Shown here piece by piece: positions 50,857 to 62,037 of a stretch of 64,000 nucleotides of DNA. Below the pieces are notes generated by a model, which searched no databases, was not told where the DNA came from, and worked only from the letters and a program-made list of their open reading frames with translations. This stretch comes from Acidobacteriota bacterium. GTDB taxonomy: Bacteria; Acidobacteriota; Blastocatellia; Pyrinomonadales; Pyrinomonadaceae. The DNA lies in contig QQUY01000002.1 of assembly GCA_003385635.1 (NCBI GenBank), forward strand, positions 496,001-560,000. The letters are read 5' to 3'. Numbering within the stretch: the first letter of the stretch is position 1; every line of letters starts with the position of its first letter. The translations under genes and the position numbers were made by a program.

Positions 50857-51540
50857 TCAATCTAACAGGTCCAGCAGCGCCTCAGCCTTTTTCTTATACC
50901 CGTCGTCCTCGCGTTCGTGGTTCTTGTTCGCCGGCGTTTCGATGATCCAATCGAGCTGCTCACGGGCCTTCTCTTTCTTCCGCATCGAGATGTAAAGTTC
51001 AGCAAGAAACAGGTGATTCAGAAAGAACTTGGGGCCGAGCTCCACGGCCTTCAGCAGATGCTTTTCCGATTTCTTGTTGTCGCCGATCGAGATCGGGAAA
51101 CCGGGTGCCCTGTTGTATAGCCTTCCAAGGATCCTGTGCGGGCCGCCGTAAAAGAAGCCCTCGTCGGTTTCCATCACCCGTTCAATCGTCTCCTTTATCG
51201 GGTTCACCAGAGAAAGGCTTTTCATAATTCCTTTCTCCTGACCGTAAGATCCCCAATTTGCCGCCAGCCAGAAACTCGCCTCGACGCAGTCCTCGTCCAG
51301 TTCGACGCCTTGCTCTCCGTATTCCACGCCCTCGTTAAAATAGAAGAGTTTCTCGTCTGACTCGGCGTTCTCTCCGGTCCAGTAGTAGATCTCCGACAGA
51401 AGGCCGTAAGCCCAAGCGCATTCGTCGTCCTCATCAAGCAGGTCGAGAAGCTCGCCATTTGCTTCATCAAGGCTCTCGTCGTCGAGCTCGCGCTCATCGA
51501 TCAATTTCCGGACTCGCAAGTAGATGTCTTCGTGTTTCAT
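50857..51540 (-). CDS. TPR-repeat protein
   Basis: 227 residues from the ATG at 51540; a TTG at 51549 gives three more. Helical repeat protein with TPR-like units (ECAWAYGLLSEIYYWTG, GVELDEDCVEASFWLAANWG, LLKAVELGPKFFLNHLFLAELYISM). It has no signal peptide, so it is cytoplasmic, and it is very acidic at the N-terminus. A role as protein-binding scaffold is inferred. Confidence 0.82.
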   Translation of the reverse strand: MKHEDIYLRVRKLIDERELDDESLDEANGELLDLLDEDDECAWAYGLLSEIYYWTGENAESDEKLFYFNEGVEYGEQGVELDEDCVEASFWLAANWGSYGQEKGIMKSLSLVNPIKETIERVMETDEGFFYGGPHRILGRLYNRAPGFPISIGDNKKSEKHLLKAVELGPKFFLNHLFLAELYISMRKKEKAREQLDWIIETPANKNHEREDDGYKKKAEALLDLLD

Positions 51541-51621
51541 CCCCGTCAAAATTCAAACAGGTTCGAACGGCTCGTTATAAGTTGGGATTTGACATAAACT
51601 TGTTGAGAATAGCCCTATTGA

Positions 51622-53919
<2,298 letters not shown>

Positions 53920-54185
53920 TCCGGTTAGCGGCGGGCTTGCCCGCTGTCGTAAATCGTAAATTGTGAATCGCAAATAGTGGTCTTCTTTCGATCAAGCGGA
54001 GCTGATCGGAGCGCGGGCATCTCGCCTGCAATGGCCGCCAAGCGGCCGAACTTCCTTAGTTGACTGAAGTTTGTAAGTTGCAATCGATGGTTGCAGTGCC
54101 AACTGTGTTCTCCGTGGTAATACTCCGTTAGAGGATCTCAAACCACGAAGGAACACGAAGAAAACCACTGGTCAATGACAATTGA
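53920..54185. repeat. Intergenic spacer with short repeats
   Basis: 266 bases, no gene. Contains GCGGGCTTGCCCGC (small palindrome near 53931), AAATCGTAAATTGTGAATCGCAAAT (A/T-rich near-repeats), and CCACGAAGGAACACGAAG (near 54141), a word shared with 49714. Confidence 0.45.
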
Positions 54186-54473
54186 TCAATGATCGATGCC
54201 CTGAATCTTCCCCGCCAGGTCGAAGTCGTTCTGCGTCAGTCCGCCGGTGTCGTGGGTCGTCAGTTCGATCTCGACGTAGCCCCATCCGAACTTGATATCC
54301 GGATGGTGATCGGCTTCTTCTGCGAACTCTCCTACCTTGTTCACGAAATCGAGGCTGAGAGCGAAATTCCTAAAATCGAAGCGCTTTTTCAGCCATTCGC
54401 CATCCACTTTCCAGCCTTCAAGTTTGGATAATCCTACGGCGATCTCCTCGTCGCTAAGTTTCCTGCGGCTCAT
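54186..54473 (-). CDS. 4a-hydroxytetrahydrobiopterin dehydratase
   Basis: 95 residues. The PCD fold active site is EEADHHPDIKFGWGYVEIELTTHDTGGLTQNDFDLA with the catalytic HHP. It recycles pterin cofactor after aromatic amino acid hydroxylation. Length and motif are full; it is a single gene. Confidence 0.95.
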   Translation of the reverse strand: MSRRKLSDEEIAVGLSKLEGWKVDGEWLKKRFDFRNFALSLDFVNKVGEFAEEADHHPDIKFGWGYVEIELTTHDTGGLTQNDFDLAGKIQGIDH

Positions 54474-54549
54474 TCGTCACACTCCTTGATTTTGGATATA
54501 CTTTCCGTAAAGTATATCCCTTTCGCCAAGGATTGACAGCGACCCCAAA

Positions 54550-55143
54550 ATGCGCATTTTTCTCACTGTTCTTGTTTCGTTATCATTACTCCTTTTCGTA
54601 GCCTGCGGTTCGAACGAAGAGCCTGCTACACCTGTGGAAACGCTGAAGGCTTACACGATCGCGATGAAGAGCAAGGACATCACGATGATGAAGCTTCTGC
54701 TGTCCGAAGGCTCGCTCAAGTTGCACCAGGACGAGGCTAGCGCCCGAGGTGTGACACTGGACGAGATCGTTCAGCAACAGACATTGTTCGCGCCTGACCA
54801 GAGGGTTTTTGATTACCGTAACCAGAAGATCGAGGGTGACAGTGCGACCGTCGAGGTTAAGAACGCGTTTGGCGGCTGGGATACGGTATTCCTTGTTCGC
54901 GAAGGCGGCACCTGGAAGATAGATCGCAAAGGCACGAGCGACAAAATGATCGAGGACATCGAGAAACAGAACGAACTTCTCGACCAGCAGATCGAAGAAG
55001 GTCAGATACCGGTCGAGGAAAGCCCTCTGCCGGAGGGTGATTTGACACCTGCTGACACAACACCGTCGCCTGTTCCGAACCCTAATGAACCGGTCCCTTC
55101 TGTCGATCCGACCACGACTCCGCCTCCTGCTTCGTTCAACTAG
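54550..55143 (+). CDS. Lipoprotein with NTF2/DUF4878-like domain
   Basis: 197 residues. The lipobox LLFVAC is followed by a helix-rich NTF2-like domain (TPVETLKAYTIAMKSKDITMMKLLLSEGSLK...VEVKNAFGGWDTVFLVREGGTWKIDRK) and a Pro/Thr tail (ADTTPSPVPNPNEPVP). The next gene encodes a paralogue. Surface or periplasmic location; ligand unknown. Confidence 0.82.
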   Translation: MRIFLTVLVSLSLLLFVACGSNEEPATPVETLKAYTIAMKSKDITMMKLLLSEGSLKLHQDEASARGVTLDEIVQQQTLFAPDQRVFDYRNQKIEGDSATVEVKNAFGGWDTVFLVREGGTWKIDRKGTSDKMIEDIEKQNELLDQQIEEGQIPVEESPLPEGDLTPADTTPSPVPNPNEPVPSVDPTTTPPPASFN

Positions 55144-55199
55144 CTACCTGCACATTTTCAAGTCTTATCAAGAATCGTTACAGCTGCTCGGAGGACCCG

Positions 55200-55691
55200 A
55201 TGAACTCGCGAATTTTATCAACACTATTTGTTCTTACCTTCCTTTTTGCCGGTTGCAAAGGAACCGACACGGCTTCGTCTAACACGGAACCAAACAGTGA
55301 GATCCCGGTGACAGGGTCTCCGGGCGAAGTCTTGGCGGAAAACGAGACGTCGACCTCAGACGCGCGGGAGGGCAAGCCAATCGATTCACCTACCGAAGCC
55401 GTCAATACCTTTATCATCGCGATGAGAGAAAAGAACTCGGACCTGATGCGTGCGACGCTATCGGAGGCGACGGTCAGGAGGTTCGACGAGCTGGCAAAGA
55501 AAGAGAACAAGTCGTTCTATGAGATCGCTGCCATCGATGATTATCAGGACAAGATGCCGGAAGTAAGAAACGAACAGATCACCGGAAACCGCGCGACTCT
55601 GGAGATCAAGAACGAGAAGACAGGCGACTTTGACCCGATGCCGTTTGTGAAAGAGGCCGGGAGCTGGAAGATCGCAGTATTTGAGCAATAG
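55200..55691 (+). CDS. Lipoprotein, paralogue of the previous gene
   Basis: 163 residues. Lipobox FLFAGC, an acidic linker (about 22-55), then the same NTF2-like plan (SPTEAVNTFIIAMREKNSDLMRATLSEATVRRF...NRATLEIKNEKTGDFDPMPFVKEAGSWKIAVFEQ). It arose by tandem duplication, but lacks the Pro/Thr tail. GGAGG lies about 6 bases before the ATG. Confidence 0.82.
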   Translation: MNSRILSTLFVLTFLFAGCKGTDTASSNTEPNSEIPVTGSPGEVLAENETSTSDAREGKPIDSPTEAVNTFIIAMREKNSDLMRATLSEATVRRFDELAKKENKSFYEIAAIDDYQDKMPEVRNEQITGNRATLEIKNEKTGDFDPMPFVKEAGSWKIAVFEQ

Positions 55692-55726
55692 CAGAAAAGA
55701 GCTAACTGCACGACAGGAGAACATTT

Positions 55727-56953
55727 TTGGCGGTAATCAGACCTTTCAGGGCGCTTCGGCCCGCATCGGAAGTGGCAAAGCAGGTCGCGTGTGTACCTTA
55801 CGACGTGGTCTACGAGTCCGAGGTGCGAGATTTCATCGGGATGAACTCCATGAGCTTTCTCCGCGTCACCCGGGCTGAGGCGGAGTTTCCCGAGGGCTCA
55901 AATCCCGAGCCGAACGAGGTCTTTGCCAGGGCCAGGATGAATCTCGAGGAATTCATTCAAAGAGAGCTTCTCGTGAAGGACGAGGAACCCTCCATCTACG
56001 TCTATCAGCTAAGCGTCGACGATCACTCGCAAACCGGCGTGGTGGCCTGTTGTTCAATAGACGAATATGAGGCGGGCCATATCAAGAAGCACGAGAAAAC
56101 TAGGCCTGACAAGGTGAAAGACAGGACCGAGCACATGCTTGCCCTCAACGCTCAGACGGGCCTTATTTTTCTCGCTTTCCGCAACACCTCCGCCATTCAT
56201 TCGTTGATCAAGGAAACGGTCAAGAACCGGCCGATCTATAGCTTTCATTGCAAGGAAGGAGCTTCGCACTCGGTCTGGCAAGACTCTGATACGAAGAAAT
56301 GGGTCGATGCTTTCCACGAAGTACCCTCGCTATACATTGCCGACGGTCACCACAGGGCGGAAAGTACGGCGAATGTTAGAAGAGTGCTGAAAAAACAGAA
56401 CCCGAACCACTCGGGCAGCGAAGATTACAACTTCGTCGTTGTAGGGATGTTTCCGGCCGAGTACCTGAGGATACTCGCTTACAACCGTGTAATTAAGGAC
56501 CTTAACGGGCTTTCGGAGAGTGAGTTTCTAGAGAGGATCAGCGAGAATTTCGTGATCCAGGAAACCGATGAGAAAGAACCTCATACACACGGCCTGATCT
56601 GCCTCTATCTGAACGGAAAATGGCGTAAGCTGAAGTTCGCTGTTGAGTACATTCGCGAGCCTGATCCCATAGAACGGCTGGATGTCAGTATCCTTCAGAA
56701 CTACATTCTGGGCCCGATACTTGGTATCGAGGATCCCAGGACCGATCCAAGGATCGGATTCGTCGGAGGTGCGAGAGGAACTGCGGAGCTTGAAAGGTCG
56801 GTAGACGAAGGTGATTCGGTTGCGGCATTCTCGCTGTTTCCGACAACGATGCAGGATCTGCTGGATGTATCTGACGCGGGAGAGATAATGCCGCCGAAAT
56901 CTACCTGGTTTGACCCGAAATTAAAGGACGGACTGTTGGTTTACGAATTGTAA
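55727..56953 (+). CDS. DUF1015 protein (SerK-like)
   Basis: 408 residues from a TTG start, fixed by AGGAGA 8 bases upstream. The family core PFRALRPASEVAKQVACVPYDVV, HEKTRPDKVKDRTEHMLAL and YIADGHHRAES matches DUF1015, members of which include ADP-dependent free serine kinases. The HxxTRxxKxxDR segment is the nucleotide/serine site in that group. The exact substrate is inferred. Confidence 0.88.
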   Translation: MAVIRPFRALRPASEVAKQVACVPYDVVYESEVRDFIGMNSMSFLRVTRAEAEFPEGSNPEPNEVFARARMNLEEFIQRELLVKDEEPSIYVYQLSVDDHSQTGVVACCSIDEYEAGHIKKHEKTRPDKVKDRTEHMLALNAQTGLIFLAFRNTSAIHSLIKETVKNRPIYSFHCKEGASHSVWQDSDTKKWVDAFHEVPSLYIADGHHRAESTANVRRVLKKQNPNHSGSEDYNFVVVGMFPAEYLRILAYNRVIKDLNGLSESEFLERISENFVIQETDEKEPHTHGLICLYLNGKWRKLKFAVEYIREPDPIERLDVSILQNYILGPILGIEDPRTDPRIGFVGGARGTAELERSVDEGDSVAAFSLFPTTMQDLLDVSDAGEIMPPKSTWFDPKLKDGLLVYEL

Positions 56954-56956
56954 GAC

Positions 56957-58096
56957 TCAGTTCTCGTCGAACCAGCCGGGCTGTTCGTACCAAAGAACCT
57001 CAAGGTCGCTTCTTAGGGACATCATCATCGTTTCGTTGAGGCCTAAAAGACCCTCAACTGTAACCCCTTCCGGTAGGTCCAACTCCCTAAGTATCCGCGC
57101 AATGATCAGAGAGCGTTTCTGGACAGGCACCTTTTCCAGAAGATGCCACAGCGTAAGGGTATCCTTTCGCCGGGATTCGCTGATTATCGTGTCTACGGTG
57201 TCAGGGCCGCCTTCCGAAAAGTCGAACTCAGCCAATGCCTTCTTGAGGTCTGCTGTGGCGTCACCAAAAAACGGGGTGCCGAGTTTCCCTCCTTTCTTCG
57301 ACTCGCAAAACGCTCCTGCCGGGACAAACGACTCAAGGCCTTCTGTTTCAAGTGCGACATAGCCGCTTGTAACGTGTAGTTTGCTGTTGCCATCATCGTC
57401 TACCTCAAGCGTGTAGGCACACCCGAGATCGACCGCTTGTGCAGAAGGCGTGTCGACGATGAACAGTCTGGGAGGCGCTACGATCACGGCCTTCAGGACA
57501 CCGCGGTCGAGGGCCATTCGGTGTTCTTCGGCGCTTGTGTTTACGATTCTGACCTTTGAGTTTGGAGCGATATCGACGCGGCCGATCTCAGCAACGGATA
57601 TTCTGGCACTGGAAGCCGCATCGGTCTCCAGAACTCCGCCTATTTCGAGGTTCTTGTCTTCACCCAGCTTTGTTACCTGTGGATTTCCCCGAGTTTCCAG
57701 AAGCCTCCAGCTTGAAGGCCTTGGTTCCTGCCCTGAGTTCTGTACAGAAACTGTTTCTGGACCGGCACTGGTGAGGTAGATATAGATTGGGACCGCTACA
57801 AGCATCGCCATCAGGGCGATCCCGAATGCGAGTGCAGGCTTCAGCAGCCGGAGCCTGCGGCTTCGTGCGCCCGATTCTCTTGCTTCATCAAGCTTCGATT
57901 CGACGGCCGCCCACATCGATGGCGGTGCGTCCGTGCGTTCCAGCGAGCCGGCGAGTTCCCTTCCTGCTTTCTGCTCATCGTGCTCTGTTCTACACACAGC
58001 ACAATTGATGAGATGCTCCCCTACCACCGACCGCTCTTCGTCAGAAAGCTCACGGTCGAGAAAGTGGGGAATCTTGTCTGTTATATGTTGGGTCAT
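56957..58096 (-). CDS. Anti-sigma factor with zinc finger and FecR-like domain
   Basis: 379 residues from the ATG at 58096. The N-terminal zinc-binding motif HFLDRELSDEERSVVGEHLINCAVCRTE (HxxxCxxC) is followed by one membrane helix (about 88-112), a periplasmic FecR-like beta domain (GGVLETDAASSARISVAEIGRVDIAPNSKVRIV) and a helical C-terminus. It should hold the ECF sigma factor encoded upstream until an envelope signal arrives. Confidence 0.88.
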   Translation of the reverse strand: MTQHITDKIPHFLDRELSDEERSVVGEHLINCAVCRTEHDEQKAGRELAGSLERTDAPPSMWAAVESKLDEARESGARSRRLRLLKPALAFGIALMAMLVAVPIYIYLTSAGPETVSVQNSGQEPRPSSWRLLETRGNPQVTKLGEDKNLEIGGVLETDAASSARISVAEIGRVDIAPNSKVRIVNTSAEEHRMALDRGVLKAVIVAPPRLFIVDTPSAQAVDLGCAYTLEVDDDGNSKLHVTSGYVALETEGLESFVPAGAFCESKKGGKLGTPFFGDATADLKKALAEFDFSEGGPDTVDTIISESRRKDTLTLWHLLEKVPVQKRSLIIARILRELDLPEGVTVEGLLGLNETMMMSLRSDLEVLWYEQPGWFDEN

Positions 58097-58105
58097 TCTT
58101 ATCAA

Positions 58106-58245
58106 GCGTTATGCTCGCATGTTTCAGGGATCACGCATCATGTATCGTCGAAACTACTCAAACGGTGTGATCTATTCTTGAATTTGTTTAGAGCGTCCGT
58201 GGAACTCCGATACCTGATCCATGATCCGTGACACCTGCTTACTGC
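58106..58245. repeat. Intergenic spacer between sigma and anti-sigma genes with dispersed repeat
   Basis: 140 bases. GATACCTGATCCATGATCCGTGAC-like sequence near 58209-58232 shares CTGATCC words with 48034 and 48151. No gene. Confidence 0.45.
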
Positions 58246-58830
58246 TCACTGATTGCCGCTCACCTGCAAATGTCTAAGGCTTTCCGCAAGCATCTTGTGT
58301 CCTCGGCTCAGCCTCGATGCCACGGTTCCCTCGGAGATATCAAGAACCTGGGCCATCTCTGAATATGAGAGACCTTCGACGTGCTTCAGCACCAGCGGCG
58401 CCCGGAATATCGGCTTCAGCTCTGCTACAGCTTTCTTCACCGATTCCGAGATCTCGAGCCGCTCTTCGGTGGAATCATCGATCTCAACTACTTCCGAATC
58501 CTCTCGCTCAAAGATATCCCCGAAAAATGAGAACCGATTGCGCTTCTTTTGTTCGTCTATGCATTGATTCACGGTCACGCGGTATAGCCAGGTCGAGACC
58601 TGTGCATCGCCCCGGAATTTCGCAATTCCGACGTAGAGCTTCAGGAAGACCTGCTGACTGATATCCTCCGCAAGCTGTCGATCTCCGCCAAAGAAGTTGA
58701 ACGCAACCGAATACACCCGCCTTTGGTTCCGGCGGAACAATTCTTCAAAAGCGGATCTGTCCCCTTCCCGGCCGGCGGCGATCAGGTCGCTTTCAGAAGT
58801 GTTTTCGTGCATCGACTCTGCTTTTAGCAT
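58246..58830 (-). CDS. ECF sigma factor (RpoE-like)
   Basis: 194 residues from ATG 58830; a second ATG at 58812 is equally possible. Sigma2 (FEELFRRNQRRVYSVAFNFFGGDRQLAEDISQQVFLKLY) and Sigma4 (LVLKHVEGLSYSEMAQVLDISEGTVASRLSRGHKML) domains are joined by an acidic linker. It pairs with the anti-sigma factor gene directly downstream on the same strand. Regulon unknown. Confidence 0.93.
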   Translation of the reverse strand: MLKAESMHENTSESDLIAAGREGDRSAFEELFRRNQRRVYSVAFNFFGGDRQLAEDISQQVFLKLYVGIAKFRGDAQVSTWLYRVTVNQCIDEQKKRNRFSFFGDIFEREDSEVVEIDDSTEERLEISESVKKAVAELKPIFRAPLVLKHVEGLSYSEMAQVLDISEGTVASRLSRGHKMLAESLRHLQVSGNQ

Positions 58831-58848
58831 TAGCGCTGAAAGATACCA

Positions 58849-59505
58849 TTATACGGGCCAGAGTCTCAGGTTCCTCGTTCCGCGCAGAATGCCCTCGGCG
58901 TCCTTTTTGAGCTCGATCACGTTCTTGAATCCGCCTTTCTTTGCCGAATAATCTCGATCATTCAGAAGCGGATCGCCTTCAAACAAGATGGAGTCGGCCC
59001 AATCTTCCTTTCTTTTAAGCCCGGTCACCGTCATGTGAACGTGCGAAGGATTGTTACGACTCGGGTAAGGTTCGGGTTTGATGGTATAGAAACCGTATTT
59101 TCCGTTCTTGTCGGTAAGCACCCAGCCTCTGTACCTGCCGTGCCTGTGCTGGTCTCTTCTTCCGTATAGCCCTTCCGTGTCAGTATGGTAGAAGTAGATC
59201 AGAATATCGGGAGCCGGCGTCAAACCGTCCTCCTTGTAAACAGTCCCCTCTACCAAAAGCCTTTCACCGGCGTCCCCGTCCTTGTGAAGACGCGCTTTCC
59301 AGCGCACATCGTCCGGAACGTCTCGTGCCCCGCACCACTCACAATCAGGGTCCTGGACACCATTTGCACGGAGTATGTCCAGTTTGTCCTTCGGAGCCGA
59401 CTCGGCAACTGTGTCGAACTGGCAGGCGCTAACCAGGGGCACCAGAGCCGCACCAAGCGCAGCTGTTCCCAGAAAATCCCTTCGGGTCTGTATTAGTTTC
59501 TTCAT
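58849..59505 (-). CDS. Tat-exported intradiol dioxygenase-like protein
   Basis: 218 residues from the ATG at 59505 (AAGGAA upstream). The Tat signal RRDFLGTAALGAALVPLVSAC could also place a lipid on the cysteine. Then comes a protocatechuate/catechol dioxygenase-like beta domain with Tyr and His Fe(III) ligands in GRYRGWVLTD, YGFYTIKPEPYP and SHVHMTVTG, and two added cysteines (CEWC). Extracytoplasmic intradiol-like proteins are common in Acidobacteriota; substrate unknown. Confidence 0.87.
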   Translation of the reverse strand: MKKLIQTRRDFLGTAALGAALVPLVSACQFDTVAESAPKDKLDILRANGVQDPDCEWCGARDVPDDVRWKARLHKDGDAGERLLVEGTVYKEDGLTPAPDILIYFYHTDTEGLYGRRDQHRHGRYRGWVLTDKNGKYGFYTIKPEPYPSRNNPSHVHMTVTGLKRKEDWADSILFEGDPLLNDRDYSAKKGGFKNVIELKKDAEGILRGTRNLRLWPV

Positions 59506-59604
59506 ATGTATTTGTTCCTTTTGAACTGATCGTTCAATAATGTGACCGCTCGGGAGCCGGATTTCTTCCATCATAGTCGGGATCCGGCATCTGCGTTACA
59601 CAAA

Positions 59605-60153
59605 ATGATCGAAACAGAACGGCTCTTGATCAGGCGATTCCGCGAAGCAGACGTCGATGCCATCCACGAGATGCGAAGCGATCCTGAGGTAATGCGCTAC
59701 ATCCGCGAGACGGCCGCGGACCGGGAAGAATCGGCAAAATGGACGGAGGCGATCTCGGCAAAATGGGAATCGGAAGGCATCGGATATTGCGCCCTCGTCG
59801 AGAAGGCGACCGGCGATATAGCCGGATGGTGCGGGACCTGGCGGATTCAGGAGACGAACGAGGTCGAGGTCGGGTACGCGATCGCCAAAACAAAGTGGGG
59901 AAAGGGTTTCGCGACGGAGGCTGCTGCTGCGATGGTAGATCACGCGTTTTCGGAACTTCGCCTCGACTACCTGGTCGCAGTGGCATATCCGGAGAACGAA
60001 GCATCGATACGGGTTATGAAGAAACTGGGCATGAGCTTTGTTCGGGAGGGTACTTTCTACGGAAAGCAGCTTGTACAGTATTCGATCCGCATCGCCGATT
60101 GGCAAAAGCATCTAGGCTCTGCGAAAGGAAATGAACGAGATCGTCAAGACTGA
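59605..60153 (+). CDS. GNAT acetyltransferase (RimJ-like), copy 1
   Basis: 182 residues from the ATG at 59605. The RimJ/RimL type: ETERLLIRRFREADVDAIHEMRSDPEVMRYI start, acetyl-CoA loop KWGKGFATEAAAAMV and PENEASIRVMKKLGMSF. It overlaps the next gene by 23 bases, which encodes a paralogue. Target (protein N-terminus or small molecule) unknown. Confidence 0.9.
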   Translation: MIETERLLIRRFREADVDAIHEMRSDPEVMRYIRETAADREESAKWTEAISAKWESEGIGYCALVEKATGDIAGWCGTWRIQETNEVEVGYAIAKTKWGKGFATEAAAAMVDHAFSELRLDYLVAVAYPENEASIRVMKKLGMSFVREGTFYGKQLVQYSIRIADWQKHLGSAKGNERDRQD

Positions 60154-60682
60154 GAGACTCTCGATGCGGCCGTTCACTGAAGACGATCTCGAATGGATGA
60201 TCGGTCACCGGACGGATGCCGAAGTGGCGCGGTACCTGGGCGGACTGGAACTGCAGACGCCAAGCTTCGTTGAGAAGCGCCTGAAACTATACATCGGCTG
60301 CTATCGAGAGCTTGGATTATCGATGTGCCTTACCTCGCTGCGTGACAACGGCAGGCCCGTCGGAATATCGGGGCTGAAGCCGCTCGACAAAACCGGGGAG
60401 ATCGAGCTCGGTTATTCGTTCGACAAGGATCAGTGGGGAAAGGGCCTGGCGACCGAAGCAGCACTGGCGTGGCTCGATTTCGGATTTCGGGAGTCGGGTC
60501 TAGAGAGGATTGTCGCCGTTGCCGAACCCGAGAACAGTGCTTCTATACGAGTGATGGAGAAAGTTGGAATGAAGTTTGAGGACAAGGCCTTCTACTACGG
60601 ATTTCTACTCTCACGGTATGCGATCAACAAGGCGGACTTCTCGGGTCGCCTCGTCTTACCTAATAGTCAGCGCTTGGGTTAG
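60131..60682 (+). CDS. GNAT acetyltransferase (RimJ-like), copy 2
   Basis: 183 residues. Same plan as copy 1 (KTERLSMRPFTEDDLEWMI, QWGKGLATEAALAWL, PENSASIRVMEKVGMKF). Overlap and similarity indicate tandem duplication followed by divergence in the substrate-facing middle part. Confidence 0.9.
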   Translation: MNEIVKTERLSMRPFTEDDLEWMIGHRTDAEVARYLGGLELQTPSFVEKRLKLYIGCYRELGLSMCLTSLRDNGRPVGISGLKPLDKTGEIELGYSFDKDQWGKGLATEAALAWLDFGFRESGLERIVAVAEPENSASIRVMEKVGMKFEDKAFYYGFLLSRYAINKADFSGRLVLPNSQRLG

Positions 60683-60691
60683 AATGAATGT

Positions 60692-61225
60692 GTGAAGCCC
60701 AACGCGCCAAGACTTGCCGCAGCGATAATCGTAAGCCTCTACTTCTTCACAATCGCTTACAATCCGATGATGGACGGGTTATGGAACTTCCTGAACCTTG
60801 TCGATCTTCCGATACACGAAACGGGCCATCTGATATTCAGGCTCTTCGGGGAGTTTATGATGATCGCCGGCGGCTCGCTGTTTCAGATCATCGTCCCAGC
60901 GATCTTCGTGGGTTATTTTGTCCGCCAGGAACAATATTATTCCGCCGGAATGGTGCTCTTTTGGGTGGGCCAAAGCATACTTAACGTATGGGTTTACGCG
61001 GACGACGCGGTTAGAATGCAGTTGGTTCTTACAAGCGGTATGACCGGCACTGAGGGAAGTTTTCACGACTGGAACTATTTGCTGACGCAGACCGGATTGA
61101 TCGGCTACCATCAGATCGTATCCGGACTTATAAGGATCGCGGGAACACTTACGATCCTTGCGGCTACAGCGTGGACGGTCTACTTATCTTTCGAACCATC
61201 TGACGAAGGCCGGATAGGAGTATGA
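60692..61225 (+). CDS. Membrane protein of unknown function
   Basis: 177 residues from a GTG start. Four or five membrane helices, with a conserved-looking DLPIHETGHLIFRLFGEFMMIAGGS segment. HETGH resembles an HExxH zinc motif with an E and H pair in the membrane region, hinting at an M50-like peptidase, but no partner motif is seen. It overlaps the SDR gene by 4 bases. Confidence 0.7.
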   Translation: MKPNAPRLAAAIIVSLYFFTIAYNPMMDGLWNFLNLVDLPIHETGHLIFRLFGEFMMIAGGSLFQIIVPAIFVGYFVRQEQYYSAGMVLFWVGQSILNVWVYADDAVRMQLVLTSGMTGTEGSFHDWNYLLTQTGLIGYHQIVSGLIRIAGTLTILAATAWTVYLSFEPSDEGRIGV

Positions 61226-62034
61226 AAGCAACACTGATCACTGGAGCATCGAGCGGAATCGGCGAAGAGTTCGCGCGACGGCTTGCTGCGGAAGGTCACA
61301 ACCTCGTCCTCGTGGCGAGATCAGAAGACAAGCTTGCAGCGCTGTGCGATGAGTTAATGCTCGAGCACAAGATAACCGCCCATTACGTTGCCATTGACCT
61401 GAATGACTATCAGGCCGATCTCCGCCTTTACAAAGAGACCGTTAATCACAATTTTGAGATCAACTGGCTGATAAACAACGCAGGATTCGGTTCAATGGGA
61501 TACTTCGGCGACCTTGATCTGAAGCGCGAGCTCGAGATGATCCATCTGAACGTGAATGTTCTCGTTTCGCTTACTCACCGATACCTGAACCTGATGGTCG
61601 AGGACGGAGAGGGGACGATCATCAACGTTTCGTCATCCGCCAGCTTTCAGCCACTGCCATTCATGGCCACTTACGCGGCGACAAAGGCTTTCGTTACTTC
61701 TTTCACACAAGCGATCGCAGAAGAATACAAGCCGCAGGGCTTAAGGGTCCTGAATCTCTGCCCGGGCGCGACCGATACAGGTTTTTTCGATGCGGCAGGT
61801 ATGGACGAACCTGTGATGATAAAGGGCGTTCAGACCCCTGACGAGGTGGTTGATGCGGCTTTGAAGGCGCTCGAAAAAGGAAAGTCAAGCGTGATCTCGG
61901 GCTGGTTGAACTATCTTGTTGCAAGCGCCGCGTCCGTGTCTCCGGATTCGATGGTCACGGCTTCCGTAGCCAAGGTGCTTCGTCCAAAGGTAGAGAATGG
62001 TCCCGGCAACGAAACCGGAGAGGAAGAAGAATAG
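61222..62034 (+). CDS. Short-chain dehydrogenase/reductase
   Basis: 270 residues. TLITGASSGIGEEFARRLA cofactor motif with Arg for NADP(H), NNAG, catalytic Ser (VSSSASF) and YAATK with Tyr/Lys. Classical SDR of the DltE/YqjQ type. It has an acidic tail. The ATG overlaps the membrane protein stop, so the two are co-translated. Confidence 0.92.
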   Translation: MKATLITGASSGIGEEFARRLAAEGHNLVLVARSEDKLAALCDELMLEHKITAHYVAIDLNDYQADLRLYKETVNHNFEINWLINNAGFGSMGYFGDLDLKRELEMIHLNVNVLVSLTHRYLNLMVEDGEGTIINVSSSASFQPLPFMATYAATKAFVTSFTQAIAEEYKPQGLRVLNLCPGATDTGFFDAAGMDEPVMIKGVQTPDEVVDAALKALEKGKSSVISGWLNYLVASAASVSPDSMVTASVAKVLRPKVENGPGNETGEEEE

Positions 62035-62037
62035 CGT

